NCBI GenBank assembly: GCA_051201605.1
Contig: CP179201.1
Coordinates: forward strand, 1,302,001 to 1,366,000
Direction: 5' to 3'
Origin: CABZJG01 sp902512685
GTDB taxonomy: Bacteria; Pseudomonadota; Alphaproteobacteria; Rhodobacterales; Rhodobacteraceae
Length of the DNA: 64,000 nt
The stretch's first letter is position 1. Every line of letters begins with the position of its first letter. The position numbers and the translations under genes are program-made. Below are positions 25,750 to 34,737 of this stretch, in pieces. The notes under the pieces were generated by a model, which was given only the letters and a program-made list of their open reading frames with translations, was not told where the DNA came from and searched no databases.

Positions 25750-26627
25750 GATATGAGCTCCTTGCAATTTGAAAATGTCTGTGTTTCCGGGCCGTCTGGG
25801 CAAATTTGAAACGACTGCACAAAGCGCAATTCTTGGTCTGACTCGAGGTTCTGGGCGGGCGAGTGCCACTCAGCTTCGCAATAATCGTAGTTGCCGGAAT
25901 TGAAAACTTCAAACGGGTGATCGTGTGCATATTGGTCGTCCTGTTGGGGTGCCGGCACAGAGCATTTCAACCAGGGACCATCCTGACCAAATTTGATCAA
26001 AGTATGTCCGTCGGGATTGGGCAACCCGATCTTGAATTCCTGTCGTTTTGAGCAATCAATGACGACGCAGTTGCGCTTTAAAGATACCAATCCTTTGTCA
26101 GATCCGAAGACGGTGAAGGACGATGGCTGATCCATGCCAACGGCAATTCTTGCAGGATTATCAAGCATCATTACCGACCATATCCCCGTTTTCCGCGTTG
26201 CATTGCCATGATTTCTTAGCTGATGTTCAATTCTCCAAGATGTAGCGGAAATAAGCGTTATACGTCGAGAAACCGACAATTCGGAGACCGGACAAACTGC
26301 GCTGACCATTTCTAGGTGAGTGCCGTCCTGTGAGGTGACTTTGTAGGTTCCGCTGTCCAGCGCGGGGAAGGGCGCCCCGTTTGACCATAGAGTATCAGGG
26401 GCGATCCAGGTCTTTTCACCTCCCCACAGTGGAAAGCCAAATTGAGGAGACCGCGTGGGCAGCGCTGCCATGTCATTGAAGTCAAACGAAACTCCGATTA
26501 AATCAGGGTTTTGAAAAAGTAGCGAATTACCGTGAATTTTGATGTCCCACAAGCGGCCACCTATGCCAGGAAGTACATCAAGTTTAAGGTCTTCTAACTT
26601 AAGCGTTATTATTTCCCACTGCTCCAA
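25737..26627 (-). CDS. Galactose-mutarotase-like protein
   Basis: 296 residues of mostly beta structure. LPGIGGRLWDIKIHGNSLLF, FPLWGGEKTWIAP and HQLRNHG are features of the mutarotase/aldose-epimerase fold (DUF4380-like). It may interconvert sugar anomers entering the cell or bind the sugar non-catalytically. The usual paired catalytic His/Glu cannot be assigned with certainty. It overlaps the start of the next gene by 13 bp. Confidence 0.6.
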   Translation of the reverse strand: MEQWEIITLKLEDLKLDVLPGIGGRLWDIKIHGNSLLFQNPDLIGVSFDFNDMAALPTRSPQFGFPLWGGEKTWIAPDTLWSNGAPFPALDSGTYKVTSQDGTHLEMVSAVCPVSELSVSRRITLISATSWRIEHQLRNHGNATRKTGIWSVMMLDNPARIAVGMDQPSSFTVFGSDKGLVSLKRNCVVIDCSKRQEFKIGLPNPDGHTLIKFGQDGPWLKCSVPAPQQDDQYAHDHPFEVFNSGNYDYCEAEWHSPAQNLESDQELRFVQSFQICPDGPETQTFSNCKELISCMS

Positions 26628-26655
26628 GAAGCTGACATCCCATAATATTTGTTTC

Positions 26656-26679
26656 CCCGGCGCAAATTTTTGCGCCGGG
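26656..26679 (-). terminator. Stem-loop after the first sugar-binding-protein gene
   Basis: CCCGGCGCAAA and TTTGCGCCGGG form an 11-bp perfect stem around two central bases, between the binding-protein stop and the mutarotase-like gene. There is no clear T-run, so it more likely stabilises the upstream mRNA or attenuates the two downstream genes. Confidence 0.6.
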
Positions 26680-26686
26680 TTAGTTT

Positions 26687-27682
26687 TTAGACGTGCTTAA
26701 ACTGTCCAACATTGTCGGCCGTAATTGGCATAACTCCAGTATCAACAGTTTCAGGAAGAGGATTTATGCCTGCAGCTCTCCAATCGGGTACAACTTTGAT
26801 GCCATCGGTATTCTGCCAATGAAGCATATGGACTGCGAGAAATGCCTCGATATAAGATTTTTGCGCTACGGCACCATGAATTGTACCATCTTCAATATAA
26901 GGCAGCATGTCATCGTTGCGGTCCATAGCCACAATTTTGATGTCTTTGCGTCCTGCTTCATTCACCGCAATTGCGGCTCCTTTACCGCTATCTCCGTCAG
27001 TGCCACCAATACCAACGATATCAGGATTGGCTTGGATTGCTTGTAAATAGGCCGTTGGTGCATAGGAAGGATCGGCTTTATCATTTACCACATCGACCAC
27101 TTCAATCTCAGGGTATTTCTCCGCGAATATTGCCTTATATCCGTCAACGCGCTCTAGTACCGAAGGTGCCGGGAACGTACCCAATATGACTTTGCCTTTA
27201 CCTCCAATAGCCTGGGCAAGCATTTCGCCGCCCATCCGACCAGCGTTAAAACCATTAATGCCAAAGAATGTTGAACGACGGCTGTTTGGAACATCGCCGG
27301 TCAAGCAGGCAACGGGGATGCCAGCTTCCACCGCCCGGTCAATCCCTGGTGCCATTGCTGCAGCATCACCTGGAAAAATCATAATGCCCGCTGGGCGACG
27401 GGCGATCAACTCATCAAGCTGGCGCGCTTGACCTGCGGTATCAAAGTCAAGTGGTCCAGTAAAACGAGTTTTCACCCCTAAAGCTGCGGCAGCATCATCT
27501 AATGCTGCTCTATGATCTACCCAAAATGGCACTTGCGTAACCACTGACAGGAATACATATTCCATTCCTTCCCCGGCGGCGAGCGCTTGGTTTGACAGCG
27601 TTGGTAATCCAAATGCGCCGGCAAGGCCCGTGGCTGCACCCGCTGATAATAATTTACGTCGGTTTAACTTTAGTTTCGTCAT
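26687..27682 (-). CDS. Sugar-binding periplasmic protein 1 (RbsB-like)
   Basis: 331 residues. It starts KLNRRKLLSAGAATGLAGAF, a twin-Arg-type signal peptide ending near ALA/AG. The mature part is a type I sugar-binding fold (RQLDELIARRPAGIMIFPGD; GIGGTDGDSGKGAAIAV; VAMDRNDDMLPYIEDG). GGGAGATC precedes the ATG. It belongs to the CUT2-type transporter with the permease and ATPase upstream. A Tat signal suggests export in a folded or cofactor-bound state. Confidence 0.87.
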   Translation of the reverse strand: MTKLKLNRRKLLSAGAATGLAGAFGLPTLSNQALAAGEGMEYVFLSVVTQVPFWVDHRAALDDAAAALGVKTRFTGPLDFDTAGQARQLDELIARRPAGIMIFPGDAAAMAPGIDRAVEAGIPVACLTGDVPNSRRSTFFGINGFNAGRMGGEMLAQAIGGKGKVILGTFPAPSVLERVDGYKAIFAEKYPEIEVVDVVNDKADPSYAPTAYLQAIQANPDIVGIGGTDGDSGKGAAIAVNEAGRKDIKIVAMDRNDDMLPYIEDGTIHGAVAQKSYIEAFLAVHMLHWQNTDGIKVVPDWRAAGINPLPETVDTGVMPITADNVGQFKHV

Positions 27683-27736
27683 TTTGATCTCCCTATTTTT
27701 GGATCTTTGGTTGTTGATTTAGTGGATGGGGTCGTT

Positions 27737-28729
27737 TCAAGTTCGTTTGCTTCGGATCAGCATGTCGAGCGCAACTGCCATTATGAGCACGCCGCCTATC
27801 ACGATCATTTGCCAATAGATCGATACAGCGAGCATGGTCATAGTATTGTTGATCAACGCCACGAATACGACGCCAAGGAACGCTCCAAGAATAGTGCCTT
27901 CGCCTCCGCGTAACGAGGCACCTCCGATGACAGCTGCCGCCAAAACCTGCAATTCAATGCCATTGCCAGCGGTTGGTGTGCCGCTCATCAAACGTGATGC
28001 CAGTAAAATCCCTGCAAACGCAGCCAAAATTCCCGTTAATGCGTAAAGAATGATGCGAACTCGATTTACATGTATTCCGGAAAGCATCGCCGCTTTTTCA
28101 TTAGCGCCAATAAAATAAACCTGCCGGAAAAAGCGCGTGTGCCGGACGGCCAAATCGAATAAGACCACCAACACTAAGGTAACAATGACAATCACTGGAA
28201 AACCGCCAAAACTTGCTTTCCCAATCCAAGCAAACGAAGATGGAAGACTGGATACAGAAAAACCTTCGGTCAGGACAAGCGCAATTCCCCTTGCAATCGA
28301 CATAGTGCCAAGTGTTGCGATTAAGGGATTTATACCAAAGCTGGTCACCAATACACCGTTGGCTACACCGATAACACCACCCAAAATTAGACCGCAAAGA
28401 ACTGCGATAAATATCGGCATACCGGTCAATAATAACATCGCAACGACGGTAGAAGATAAGGCCATCACGGACCCTACTGAGAGATCAAAACCACCAGAGG
28501 CTAATAATATCGCCATGCCGATCACAATGATGGCTGTAGGCGTCATGCCCACAGCAACAGCGCGAAAGTTCGAAAAGCTAAAGAAATAAGGGTTTATATT
28601 GGCCATCACCACAATGATCACCGTTATCAGCATAATGAGCGTCAGTTCGCGAATGTCGACAAATGCTTGCAAAATCCGGCGGAAAAGCGGTCTCTTGACC
28701 GGTGTGTTGGCATGAGCGGTCATGGTCAC
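27737..28729 (-). CDS. Sugar ABC transporter permease 1 (RbsC-like)
   Basis: 330 residues, about eight to ten hydrophobic segments. GGFDLSVGSVMALS and the C-terminal AAVIGGASLRGGEGTILGAFLG are the CUT2 permease marks. The frame begins at a GTG that overlaps the ATPase stop (GTGA), with AGGAG 7 bp before it; an ATG follows two codons later. It forms the channel for the sugar captured by the protein at 26687-27682. Confidence 0.87.
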   Translation of the reverse strand: MTMTAHANTPVKRPLFRRILQAFVDIRELTLIMLITVIIVVMANINPYFFSFSNFRAVAVGMTPTAIIVIGMAILLASGGFDLSVGSVMALSSTVVAMLLLTGMPIFIAVLCGLILGGVIGVANGVLVTSFGINPLIATLGTMSIARGIALVLTEGFSVSSLPSSFAWIGKASFGGFPVIVIVTLVLVVLFDLAVRHTRFFRQVYFIGANEKAAMLSGIHVNRVRIILYALTGILAAFAGILLASRLMSGTPTAGNGIELQVLAAAVIGGASLRGGEGTILGAFLGVVFVALINNTMTMLAVSIYWQMIVIGGVLIMAVALDMLIRSKRT

Positions 28730-30291
28730 GTGCTGGCTCCTGCTTGGTTGGAGTGGGGATTGTTCGTTGATGAGTTTGGCACTCCAGCAGCCAATTGAAG
28801 GAGTGTTTCCTCGGTAGCTGCGGCCGCATCGACATTGCCCATAAGGCGGCCTTCATGGACCACTAGAATTCGAGATGAGAGTGAAACAAGTTCTGGGAAG
28901 TCGGAGGAAACGACTAGGATTGCCATACCTGCAGCTGCGCATTGCAACAGTTCCGTATGGATCTGAAACTTTGCTCCGACATCCACACCCTTTGTTGGTT
29001 CCTCGATGATCAGGAGTTTGGGAGTGCGTTTGAGCCATTTGGCCAGCATGATCTTTTGCTGATTCCCGCCCGACAAGTCGCTGACGGGGTCATCAATGCT
29101 GCTGGCCTTTACGCTAAATGCATCGATTGCAGATCGGCTTGCAGCCCTGATCGATCTTTTTCGCATAACTCCATTGGAACTATGATCGGCTAGGCTTGCG
29201 GCAATAAGGTTGTCACTAAGAGATTGCTCAAGAAATAAACCTTCCGTCTTTCGCTCTTCGGGAACGAAACCAACGCCGGCGCGCATTGCCTGTCGCAGGG
29301 AACCAAACCGAACGATTTTTCCCTCGAATTCGATTTCACCCTCGGAGCCTTGCAGCAGACCGACGATTGAACGAACGATCTCGCTTCGACGTGCGCCCAT
29401 CAGCCCAGCCATGCCCACTATTTCGCCAGCCCGGATTGAGAATGAAATATCCTGAAACTCGCTCGGATGGCTAAGGTTTTGAACTTTCAACACCTCATCT
29501 TTTCCGACGTTATTGGAACGATCAACATCTCCGGGGTGTCCCCCGCCAATCATCTGGGCGACGACCTGCTCCTGAGATGTTTCTGACGCAGGCAAAGTAC
29601 TGATCCGGCGACCATCGCGGAGTACCGTGATGCGATCTGAAATTCGAAAAATCTCTGACATGTGGTGGCTGACATAGACAATCCCAATCCCCTTTTTCGT
29701 CAGCGTTCGCAAAACATCGAAAAGTGCGTCCACTTCATCTGGAGCAAGGGCGGAGGTTGGTTCATCCAGCAATAGAACAAGGGAGTTCAGCGACAGCGCT
29801 TTTGCTATTTCAACAATCTGACGTGAACTGATGGGCAAGCTGTCCACGGGTTTTGAAACGTCGATATCCAAACCGAATTCAGCCAACAGTGCTTCAGCCC
29901 TGCGCCGAAGATCCGGCCAATCCACGATCCCCAGTCGCGTTGGTACCCGTCCGGCAAAGATGTTTTCAGCAACGGAGAGAGCGCCGGCCAAACTGAGTTC
30001 CTGGAAAACGCAACCTATGCCCAGTGATTGCGCATGTGATGGGCTTTCAATCTGCTGATTATTGCCATTGCAAAGTACGTGGCCTGCAGACGGTTGGTGA
30101 AGCCCATAGAGCAAGCCAAGGCAGGTCGATTTCCCAGCACCATTTTCGCCGCAAAGCGCATGAATTTCACCCGGCATCAGGGCAAAGTCAACGTTTTTCA
30201 GAACGAGGTTTGTTCCGAAGCTTTTGTCGACATCATCCAGCTGGATCAGCGGACGAGATCCGCCTGATTGATATTTCGCAACAATAGCCAA
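28726..30291 (-). CDS. Sugar ABC transporter ATPase 1 (RbsA-like, two domains)
   Basis: 521 residues. Domain 1 has Walker A GENGAGKST, signature region and LLLDEPTSAL. Domain 2 has a degenerate Walker A (MGARRSE), LSGGNQQK and LLIIEEPTKGVD, as in RbsA/MglA. The frame is open to 30321, but GGGAGGA lies inside it and is placed correctly for a TTG at 30291, which is therefore the preferred start. It is the first gene of the minus-strand operon of cargo B. A palindrome at 30319-30336 lies just upstream. Confidence 0.85.
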   Translation of the reverse strand: MAIVAKYQSGGSRPLIQLDDVDKSFGTNLVLKNVDFALMPGEIHALCGENGAGKSTCLGLLYGLHQPSAGHVLCNGNNQQIESPSHAQSLGIGCVFQELSLAGALSVAENIFAGRVPTRLGIVDWPDLRRRAEALLAEFGLDIDVSKPVDSLPISSRQIVEIAKALSLNSLVLLLDEPTSALAPDEVDALFDVLRTLTKKGIGIVYVSHHMSEIFRISDRITVLRDGRRISTLPASETSQEQVVAQMIGGGHPGDVDRSNNVGKDEVLKVQNLSHPSEFQDISFSIRAGEIVGMAGLMGARRSEIVRSIVGLLQGSEGEIEFEGKIVRFGSLRQAMRAGVGFVPEERKTEGLFLEQSLSDNLIAASLADHSSNGVMRKRSIRAASRSAIDAFSVKASSIDDPVSDLSGGNQQKIMLAKWLKRTPKLLIIEEPTKGVDVGAKFQIHTELLQCAAAGMAILVVSSDFPELVSLSSRILVVHEGRLMGNVDAAAATEETLLQLAAGVPNSSTNNPHSNQAGAST

Positions 30292-30318
30292 ACAAAATCC
30301 TCCCAATTTCATAATTGG

Positions 30319-30336
30319 CATCTGATATCTCAGATG
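30319..30336. promoter_or_regulatory. Palindromic operator before the minus-strand sugar operon
   Basis: CATCTGA and TCAGATG flank TATC, giving an 18-bp perfect-arm palindrome. It sits between the GntR terminator and the ATPase start. The half-site TCTGATAT also occurs in the gntR/lactonase intergenic region, so this is a likely GntR operator. Confidence 0.55.
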
Positions 30337-30368
30337 TCAATTAAAAAGAGAAATCGTGTTTTGTAACG

Positions 30369-30396
30369 AAAAAGGGCAAACCCGAAAGGTTCGCCC
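30369..30396 (-). terminator. Rho-independent terminator of the GntR gene
   Basis: GGGCAAACC and GGTTCGCCC pair around a short loop (30374-30396). On the minus strand five T residues (30369-30373) follow. The hairpin lies 28 bp beyond the gntR stop and separates it from the transporter operon. Confidence 0.75.
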
Positions 30397-30423
30397 CCAA
30401 AATAATTTCCTTGTAGCTCGAGA

Positions 30424-31095
30424 TTAAGTTGCCACCGTTCCTTCCATGACAATTGCGGCGCTCTTATACGCTTGCCGTGTACGGTCGATGTGTTCTGTGA
30501 GAAGCACTTTGATCTGCTCCAAGTCCCCTTCGTTTACGGCCATCGCGATACCTGTGTGTTCGTCAAATGAAAGTTCGGTGTGTTGAGGCAATTTAGATAA
30601 ATGCGTACGCAACGCAGCAATCTTGCCGATATATCGCGAGTAACTTGCAGTTAGGTAGTCGTTACCGGCGTGCTCGAAAATCAAATGATGAAACGTGGTG
30701 TCGAGCGCGAGGTACCGTTTTTCGTTTCCGTTTGCTCGCGCGCGCTCCATCTCGCCAACTACGCGCCGCATCTCTTTTGCAAGTCCAGCAGGGTCGCGCG
30801 CAAGTGCTAATTCAAAAGCTGCAGTTTCAATTGCCTGCCTGAAATCACAAATTTGGGAAACTTCTGGCTCCGAAAGGGAAAAGACGCGCGCACCTTTTTG
30901 GGGCTCTATGCTTACCAATCCCTCGTCTCGCAATTGCGCCAGGGCTTCACGCACCGGCGACTTCGACACGCCAAGCTCTTCGGAGATTTTTCGTTCTGAA
31001 AGTACCTGTCCCATCTTCAGTGAGCCGTCAACGATACTGTCACGTAGATTTTCTAGTGCGAGCTCCCGAAGGGATCTAGGTCTTTCCAACGCCAT
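30424..31095 (-). CDS. GntR-family (FadR subfamily) regulator of cargo B
   Basis: 223 residues from the ATG at 31095, with GGAGGTGC upstream; a longer frame overlaps the divergent promoter and is unlikely. The winged helix is at about 10-75 (ILSERKISEELGVSKSPVREALAQLRDEGLV). The FCD domain follows with its metal/ligand residues (D..FHHLIFEHAGN). It lies between two divergent operons with operator-like palindromes at both, so it probably represses both and responds to a sugar acid or keto-deoxy acid. Confidence 0.88.
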   Translation of the reverse strand: MALERPRSLRELALENLRDSIVDGSLKMGQVLSERKISEELGVSKSPVREALAQLRDEGLVSIEPQKGARVFSLSEPEVSQICDFRQAIETAAFELALARDPAGLAKEMRRVVGEMERARANGNEKRYLALDTTFHHLIFEHAGNDYLTASYSRYIGKIAALRTHLSKLPQHTELSFDEHTGIAMAVNEGDLEQIKVLLTEHIDRTRQAYKSAAIVMEGTVAT

Positions 31096-31138
31096 TTGCG
31101 CGCACCTCCAAAAAAAACTATTGCGTGTCTGAGAATAT

Positions 31139-31172
31139 CTGATACACCAGATTTTGCAAGCTGGTATATCAG
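31139..31172. promoter_or_regulatory. Operator in the gntR/lactonase divergent promoter
   Basis: CTGATACACCAG (31139-31150) and CTGGTATATCAG (31161-31172) are inverted copies matching at 11 of 12 positions. A further GATATCAG follows at 31172-31179. The layout and the TGGTATA core fit FCD-type GntR regulators. One dyad here can control both the regulator and the plus-strand operon. Confidence 0.6.
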
Positions 31173-31204
31173 ATATCAGAATTGTGGCTGGGGAGGAACA
31201 AATT

Positions 31205-32074
31205 TTGCGCGCAGAGCTTCTTGTCGATTGCAAAAATCAACACGGTGAAGGGATATTCTGGAACCCTGCGGACGGTTTGGTTTGGTGGACTGACATCGAG
31301 GGCTGTGCGCTTTGGTCCTTTGATCCGGCGACATCTCAAAGTGCTGCGCACAAGATGCCAGAGCGCGTTTGCTGCTTTGCACCCCGCGCTGCTGGCGGTC
31401 TAATAGTTGCCTACGCAGACCGGGTTGTGCTGTTTGATCCTGCGGCAGGCGAAGAGGCAATCGTCACGTGGTTTGAAGCGGAAAACGCTGAGACCCGTCT
31501 GAACGACGGGCGTACCGATCGGCAGGGGCGGTTGATCGTCGGGGGCATGAACGAAGTTTCAGGCAAAGCTGATTCGTCGGTGATCAGCATCGATACAGAT
31601 TTCACTGTTCGCACAATCATTGACCGCGTGTCGTGCGCAAATTCCACCTGTTTCACGCCCGACGGAACCACAATGTTTTTCGCAGATACACCGGATCGGG
31701 AAATTGTGGCGTTTGACTACGATCCAACCAGCGGTTCGGTTTCGAATCGTCGACTTCACGCGAACTTCAAGGACGAACCTGGGCTGCCTGACGGCTCATG
31801 CGTGGACGCCGAAGGTGGTGTTTGGAACGCAGAATGGGAAGGCCGCCGAGTTGTGCGTGTGGCGCCCGATGGCAACATCGACCGCGTGATCGAAGTACCT
31901 GTATGGAAACCAACATGCTGCGCCTTCGGCGGTCCCGATCTCGATACTCTTTTCATAACGACCTCACGGCTGCTGAGCAATGAAGCAGCCCTAGAAAAAG
32001 AACCGGAATCCGGCGGCCTCTTTGCCGTCAAACCCGGCTTTCGCGGCGTACTCGATACGCCATTTAATGGATAA
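31205..32074 (+). CDS. SMP-30/gluconolactonase-family sugar lactonase
   Basis: 289 residues. GEGIFWNPADGLVWWTDI, RLNDGRTDRQGRLIVGGM, ANSTCFTPDG and PDGSCVDAEGGVWNAEW are the metal-binding and loop motifs of the SMP-30 six-bladed propeller. It should open a sugar lactone to the sugar acid. The frame is open to 31154, but GGGGAGGA at 31190-31197 is correctly placed for a TTG at 31205, and the protein then has the normal family length. It is the first gene of the plus-strand operon. The sugar ATPase operon also seems to use TTG. Confidence 0.85.
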   Translation: MRAELLVDCKNQHGEGIFWNPADGLVWWTDIEGCALWSFDPATSQSAAHKMPERVCCFAPRAAGGLIVAYADRVVLFDPAAGEEAIVTWFEAENAETRLNDGRTDRQGRLIVGGMNEVSGKADSSVISIDTDFTVRTIIDRVSCANSTCFTPDGTTMFFADTPDREIVAFDYDPTSGSVSNRRLHANFKDEPGLPDGSCVDAEGGVWNAEWEGRRVVRVAPDGNIDRVIEVPVWKPTCCAFGGPDLDTLFITTSRLLSNEAALEKEPESGGLFAVKPGFRGVLDTPFNG

Positions 32075-32100
32075 CCTACAGATCTCAGGAGGAGACTATT

Positions 32101-33135
32101 ATGTTGAAAACCCTAATGACAAGCACACTGGCAGCGGGAGTGGCCATAGTGGCCAATATCGCAGCGGCGGAAAACTATCCAACGCCTTTGCCACTGCAAG
32201 AAGGCGCACAGGCACCGATTGACGCCATCTCGGCCACAAACGATACGTTCCGGATCGCATACATGCCGCCGGCGACCGAGTTCAATTATTACATTGCGAT
32301 CGGCGAAGGCATCAAAGCAGTTGCTGCGGAAGCTGGTGTGGACGTCTTTATGCTGGCGCCTCAGTCGGGTGCCGACATAAATGGACAGATGGGCATGATC
32401 CAGGATGTTCTAACCCAAGATGTGGACGCCATCATCTTCGGCACCCATGACGAATTTGCCGCGGCACCGCTTTTGAAACAGGCGGTAGACAAGGGTATGG
32501 CTGTTTTGATGATCAACTCGGACATCCCAAACTTCCCAACACCGATCCATGGCGTTGTTGGGTACTCTCAGCGCAACGGCACTTATAAAATCGCTGATTG
32601 GGCTATTGAAAACTATGGCGACAAGCCTCTGAAGGTTGGTATCATCGAAGGCCAGCCAGGGTATCACTCGACCGAGCGTGTTGGTGGATTCCTTGATGGT
32701 ATCGAAGGTAACGAGAACTTCGACGTCGTCGTTTCCATTGACGGTAAGTGGAATGTTGAGGGTGGAAACACGGCTGGAATGGACATTCTTCAGTCAAATC
32801 CTGATCTGGACATGATCTTTGCCGCAAATGATTACATGATCATTGGTGCATCTTTTGCCGCTAAGGCGCTTGGCCGCTCCGACATCGTGCTGTTGGGCAA
32901 CGATGGCGACACATCTGGCCTAGAAGAAATCGCTGCTGGTAACATCACCGCCACAGTTAACACTTCGCCGTTCCTGATGGGTAAAGCCGCAATGCACGCC
33001 ACTATTGATGCGCTGAACGGTACATACCCTGGCGGTTGGATCGAAACGCCAACATCTATCGAAGACAAGGCGGGCGCGATAAGCGTTTTACAAGAACCAG
33101 AAAAGCTCTTCCCGCAACCGTCCAAAGAGTACTGA
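32101..33135 (+). CDS. Sugar-binding periplasmic protein 2 (RbsB-like)
   Basis: 344 residues with a Sec signal peptide (LKTLMTSTLAAGVAIVANIAAA/EN) and a strong CAGGAGGAG ribosome site. The type I binding fold is seen in GEGIKAVAAEAGVDVFMLAP, GTHDEFAAAPLLKQAVDKG and LGNDGDTSGLEEIAAGN. It is clearly different from binding protein 1 and its transporter is complete, so the regulon imports two substrates or two forms of one. Confidence 0.87.
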   Translation: MLKTLMTSTLAAGVAIVANIAAAENYPTPLPLQEGAQAPIDAISATNDTFRIAYMPPATEFNYYIAIGEGIKAVAAEAGVDVFMLAPQSGADINGQMGMIQDVLTQDVDAIIFGTHDEFAAAPLLKQAVDKGMAVLMINSDIPNFPTPIHGVVGYSQRNGTYKIADWAIENYGDKPLKVGIIEGQPGYHSTERVGGFLDGIEGNENFDVVVSIDGKWNVEGGNTAGMDILQSNPDLDMIFAANDYMIIGASFAAKALGRSDIVLLGNDGDTSGLEEIAAGNITATVNTSPFLMGKAAMHATIDALNGTYPGGWIETPTSIEDKAGAISVLQEPEKLFPQPSKEY

Positions 33136-33152
33136 GGACCTCTCCCCGCTGT

Positions 33153-33181
33153 CCGGCGGTGCCCTTCTGGGGTGCTGCCGG
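33153..33181 (+). terminator. Stem-loop after the second sugar-binding-protein gene
   Basis: CCGGC and GCCGG close a longer imperfect stem with several wobble pairs around TTCT. It lies 17 bp after the stop and 32 bp before the next start, with no T-run. It probably protects the binding-protein mRNA or attenuates the downstream genes, as at 26656. Confidence 0.45.
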
Positions 33182-33213
33182 AGGGCATAACAATCGATCT
33201 TCGAGGTTACCTG

Positions 33214-34737
33214 ATGACACCCGCAACACCTCTTTGGGAATTTGTCGACATATCCAAGGCCTATCCAGGCGTATTGGCGAACGACAAAGTTAACATCCGG
33301 CTGATGCCTGGGTCTATCCACGGGCTACTGGGTGAAAACGGCTGCGGCAAATCCACGATGATCAAGACACTGTCCGGCGTCCAACAGCCGGATAGTGGAC
33401 AGATTCTTCACAACAACAACCCGGTCACGATTAACGACCCGCAGGCGGCGCGCGATCTGGGCATCGCGACTGTTTTTCAAGAATTCTCGATCGTACCGAC
33501 CCTTTCGGTTGGCGAAAACATCTTTCTTGGCAACATGCCGCGTTCCCGCTTTGGGGTTATCGATTGGGGCCAAGTGAATGCTGATGCATCCCGCGTGTTG
33601 GCGGAAATGGAGGTCAACATCTCGCCCGAAACGATCACCGGGACGCTTTCGGTTGGCGAACAACAGTTGGTCGAAATAGCCAAAGCAATCGCGATGGACG
33701 CCAGCATGGTCATTCTGGATGAGCCTACGGCAGCGCTGGGTGAGGATGAAATAGAACGTCTGCACCAGCTCTTGCGCAATATGCGTCGACGAGGCACGGC
33801 AATTCTTTACGTGTCACACCGGCTCGATGAGGTTGAGCGGATTGTCGATGAGGTGACAATTCTGCGCAACGGACGGGTCGTGCGTGCAAGCGGTGAGACC
33901 GAAATCAATGTGTCCGAAATTGTTAGCGCCATGGTCGGCGAAGATATTGGAGAGCACTACCCCAAAGAACAAAATGCTACTGCGGACGTCGTATTAGAAG
34001 CGCAGGGCCTCGCCACCAGGTCGGGTGTCAAAGATGCAACTTTCGTATTGCACCGGGGAGAAGTGCTTGGGCTCGGCGGAGTGTTGGGCAGTGGCCGGAC
34101 CGAGATTGCGCGCGCCCTATTTGGGACTGATGAACTAACGGCAGGTCAGATCACGCTGGAGGGCAAACCTGTCAACTTCCGTCGCGAGATCGATGCCATC
34201 CGCGCTGGTTTGGCCTTGGTCCCAGAGAACCGAAAGTTCGACGGGTTATTCTTCAATTTTCGGGCAAGCGGGAACGTCACCGCAGCATCTTTAGGTGGAC
34301 TGAGCCGGCTTGGCATTTTAAACCTTTGGGCCGAAGAGCAAGCCACCCACGAATTGATCCGTGATCTGGAAATCTCGACACAGGCTGAGGAAAAGACTGT
34401 CAACTTCCTCTCCGGCGGCAATCAACAGAAGATTGTGATCGCGCGTTGGTTGTTCTCGGATTCAGATATCCTGATCCTCGATGAGCCCACGCAGGGCATC
34501 GACATTGGCGCCAAGATTGCGGTCTACAAATTGATCAACAAACTGACACGCGCCGGGAAAGCCATTATCTTTATCAGCTCTGACCATGACGAGCTGCTCG
34601 CCATGAGCGACCGAATTGCGGTCGTCCAGCACGGCGCCATCGTGCGCACAGTCAATGCTTCGGAGTTGACGCATGACGACCTCGTGCGCGCCTCCGCTGA
34701 CAACTCCCCTTCCAAGCCCGAGGAGGAATTCGCATGA
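33214..34737 (+). CDS. Sugar ABC transporter ATPase 2 (two domains)
   Basis: 507 residues from the ATG at 33214. Domain 1 shows GENGCGKST, LSVGEQQ and VILDEPTAAL. Domain 2 shows a degenerate P-loop (GVLGSGRTE), LSGGNQQK and LILDEPTQGID. This is the RbsA/XylG arrangement. GAGG is the nearest upstream ribosome site; an earlier in-frame start at 33172 would fall in the stem-loop. It overlaps the permease gene by 4 bp (ATGA). Confidence 0.87.
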   Translation: MTPATPLWEFVDISKAYPGVLANDKVNIRLMPGSIHGLLGENGCGKSTMIKTLSGVQQPDSGQILHNNNPVTINDPQAARDLGIATVFQEFSIVPTLSVGENIFLGNMPRSRFGVIDWGQVNADASRVLAEMEVNISPETITGTLSVGEQQLVEIAKAIAMDASMVILDEPTAALGEDEIERLHQLLRNMRRRGTAILYVSHRLDEVERIVDEVTILRNGRVVRASGETEINVSEIVSAMVGEDIGEHYPKEQNATADVVLEAQGLATRSGVKDATFVLHRGEVLGLGGVLGSGRTEIARALFGTDELTAGQITLEGKPVNFRREIDAIRAGLALVPENRKFDGLFFNFRASGNVTAASLGGLSRLGILNLWAEEQATHELIRDLEISTQAEEKTVNFLSGGNQQKIVIARWLFSDSDILILDEPTQGIDIGAKIAVYKLINKLTRAGKAIIFISSDHDELLAMSDRIAVVQHGAIVRTVNASELTHDDLVRASADNSPSKPEEEFA

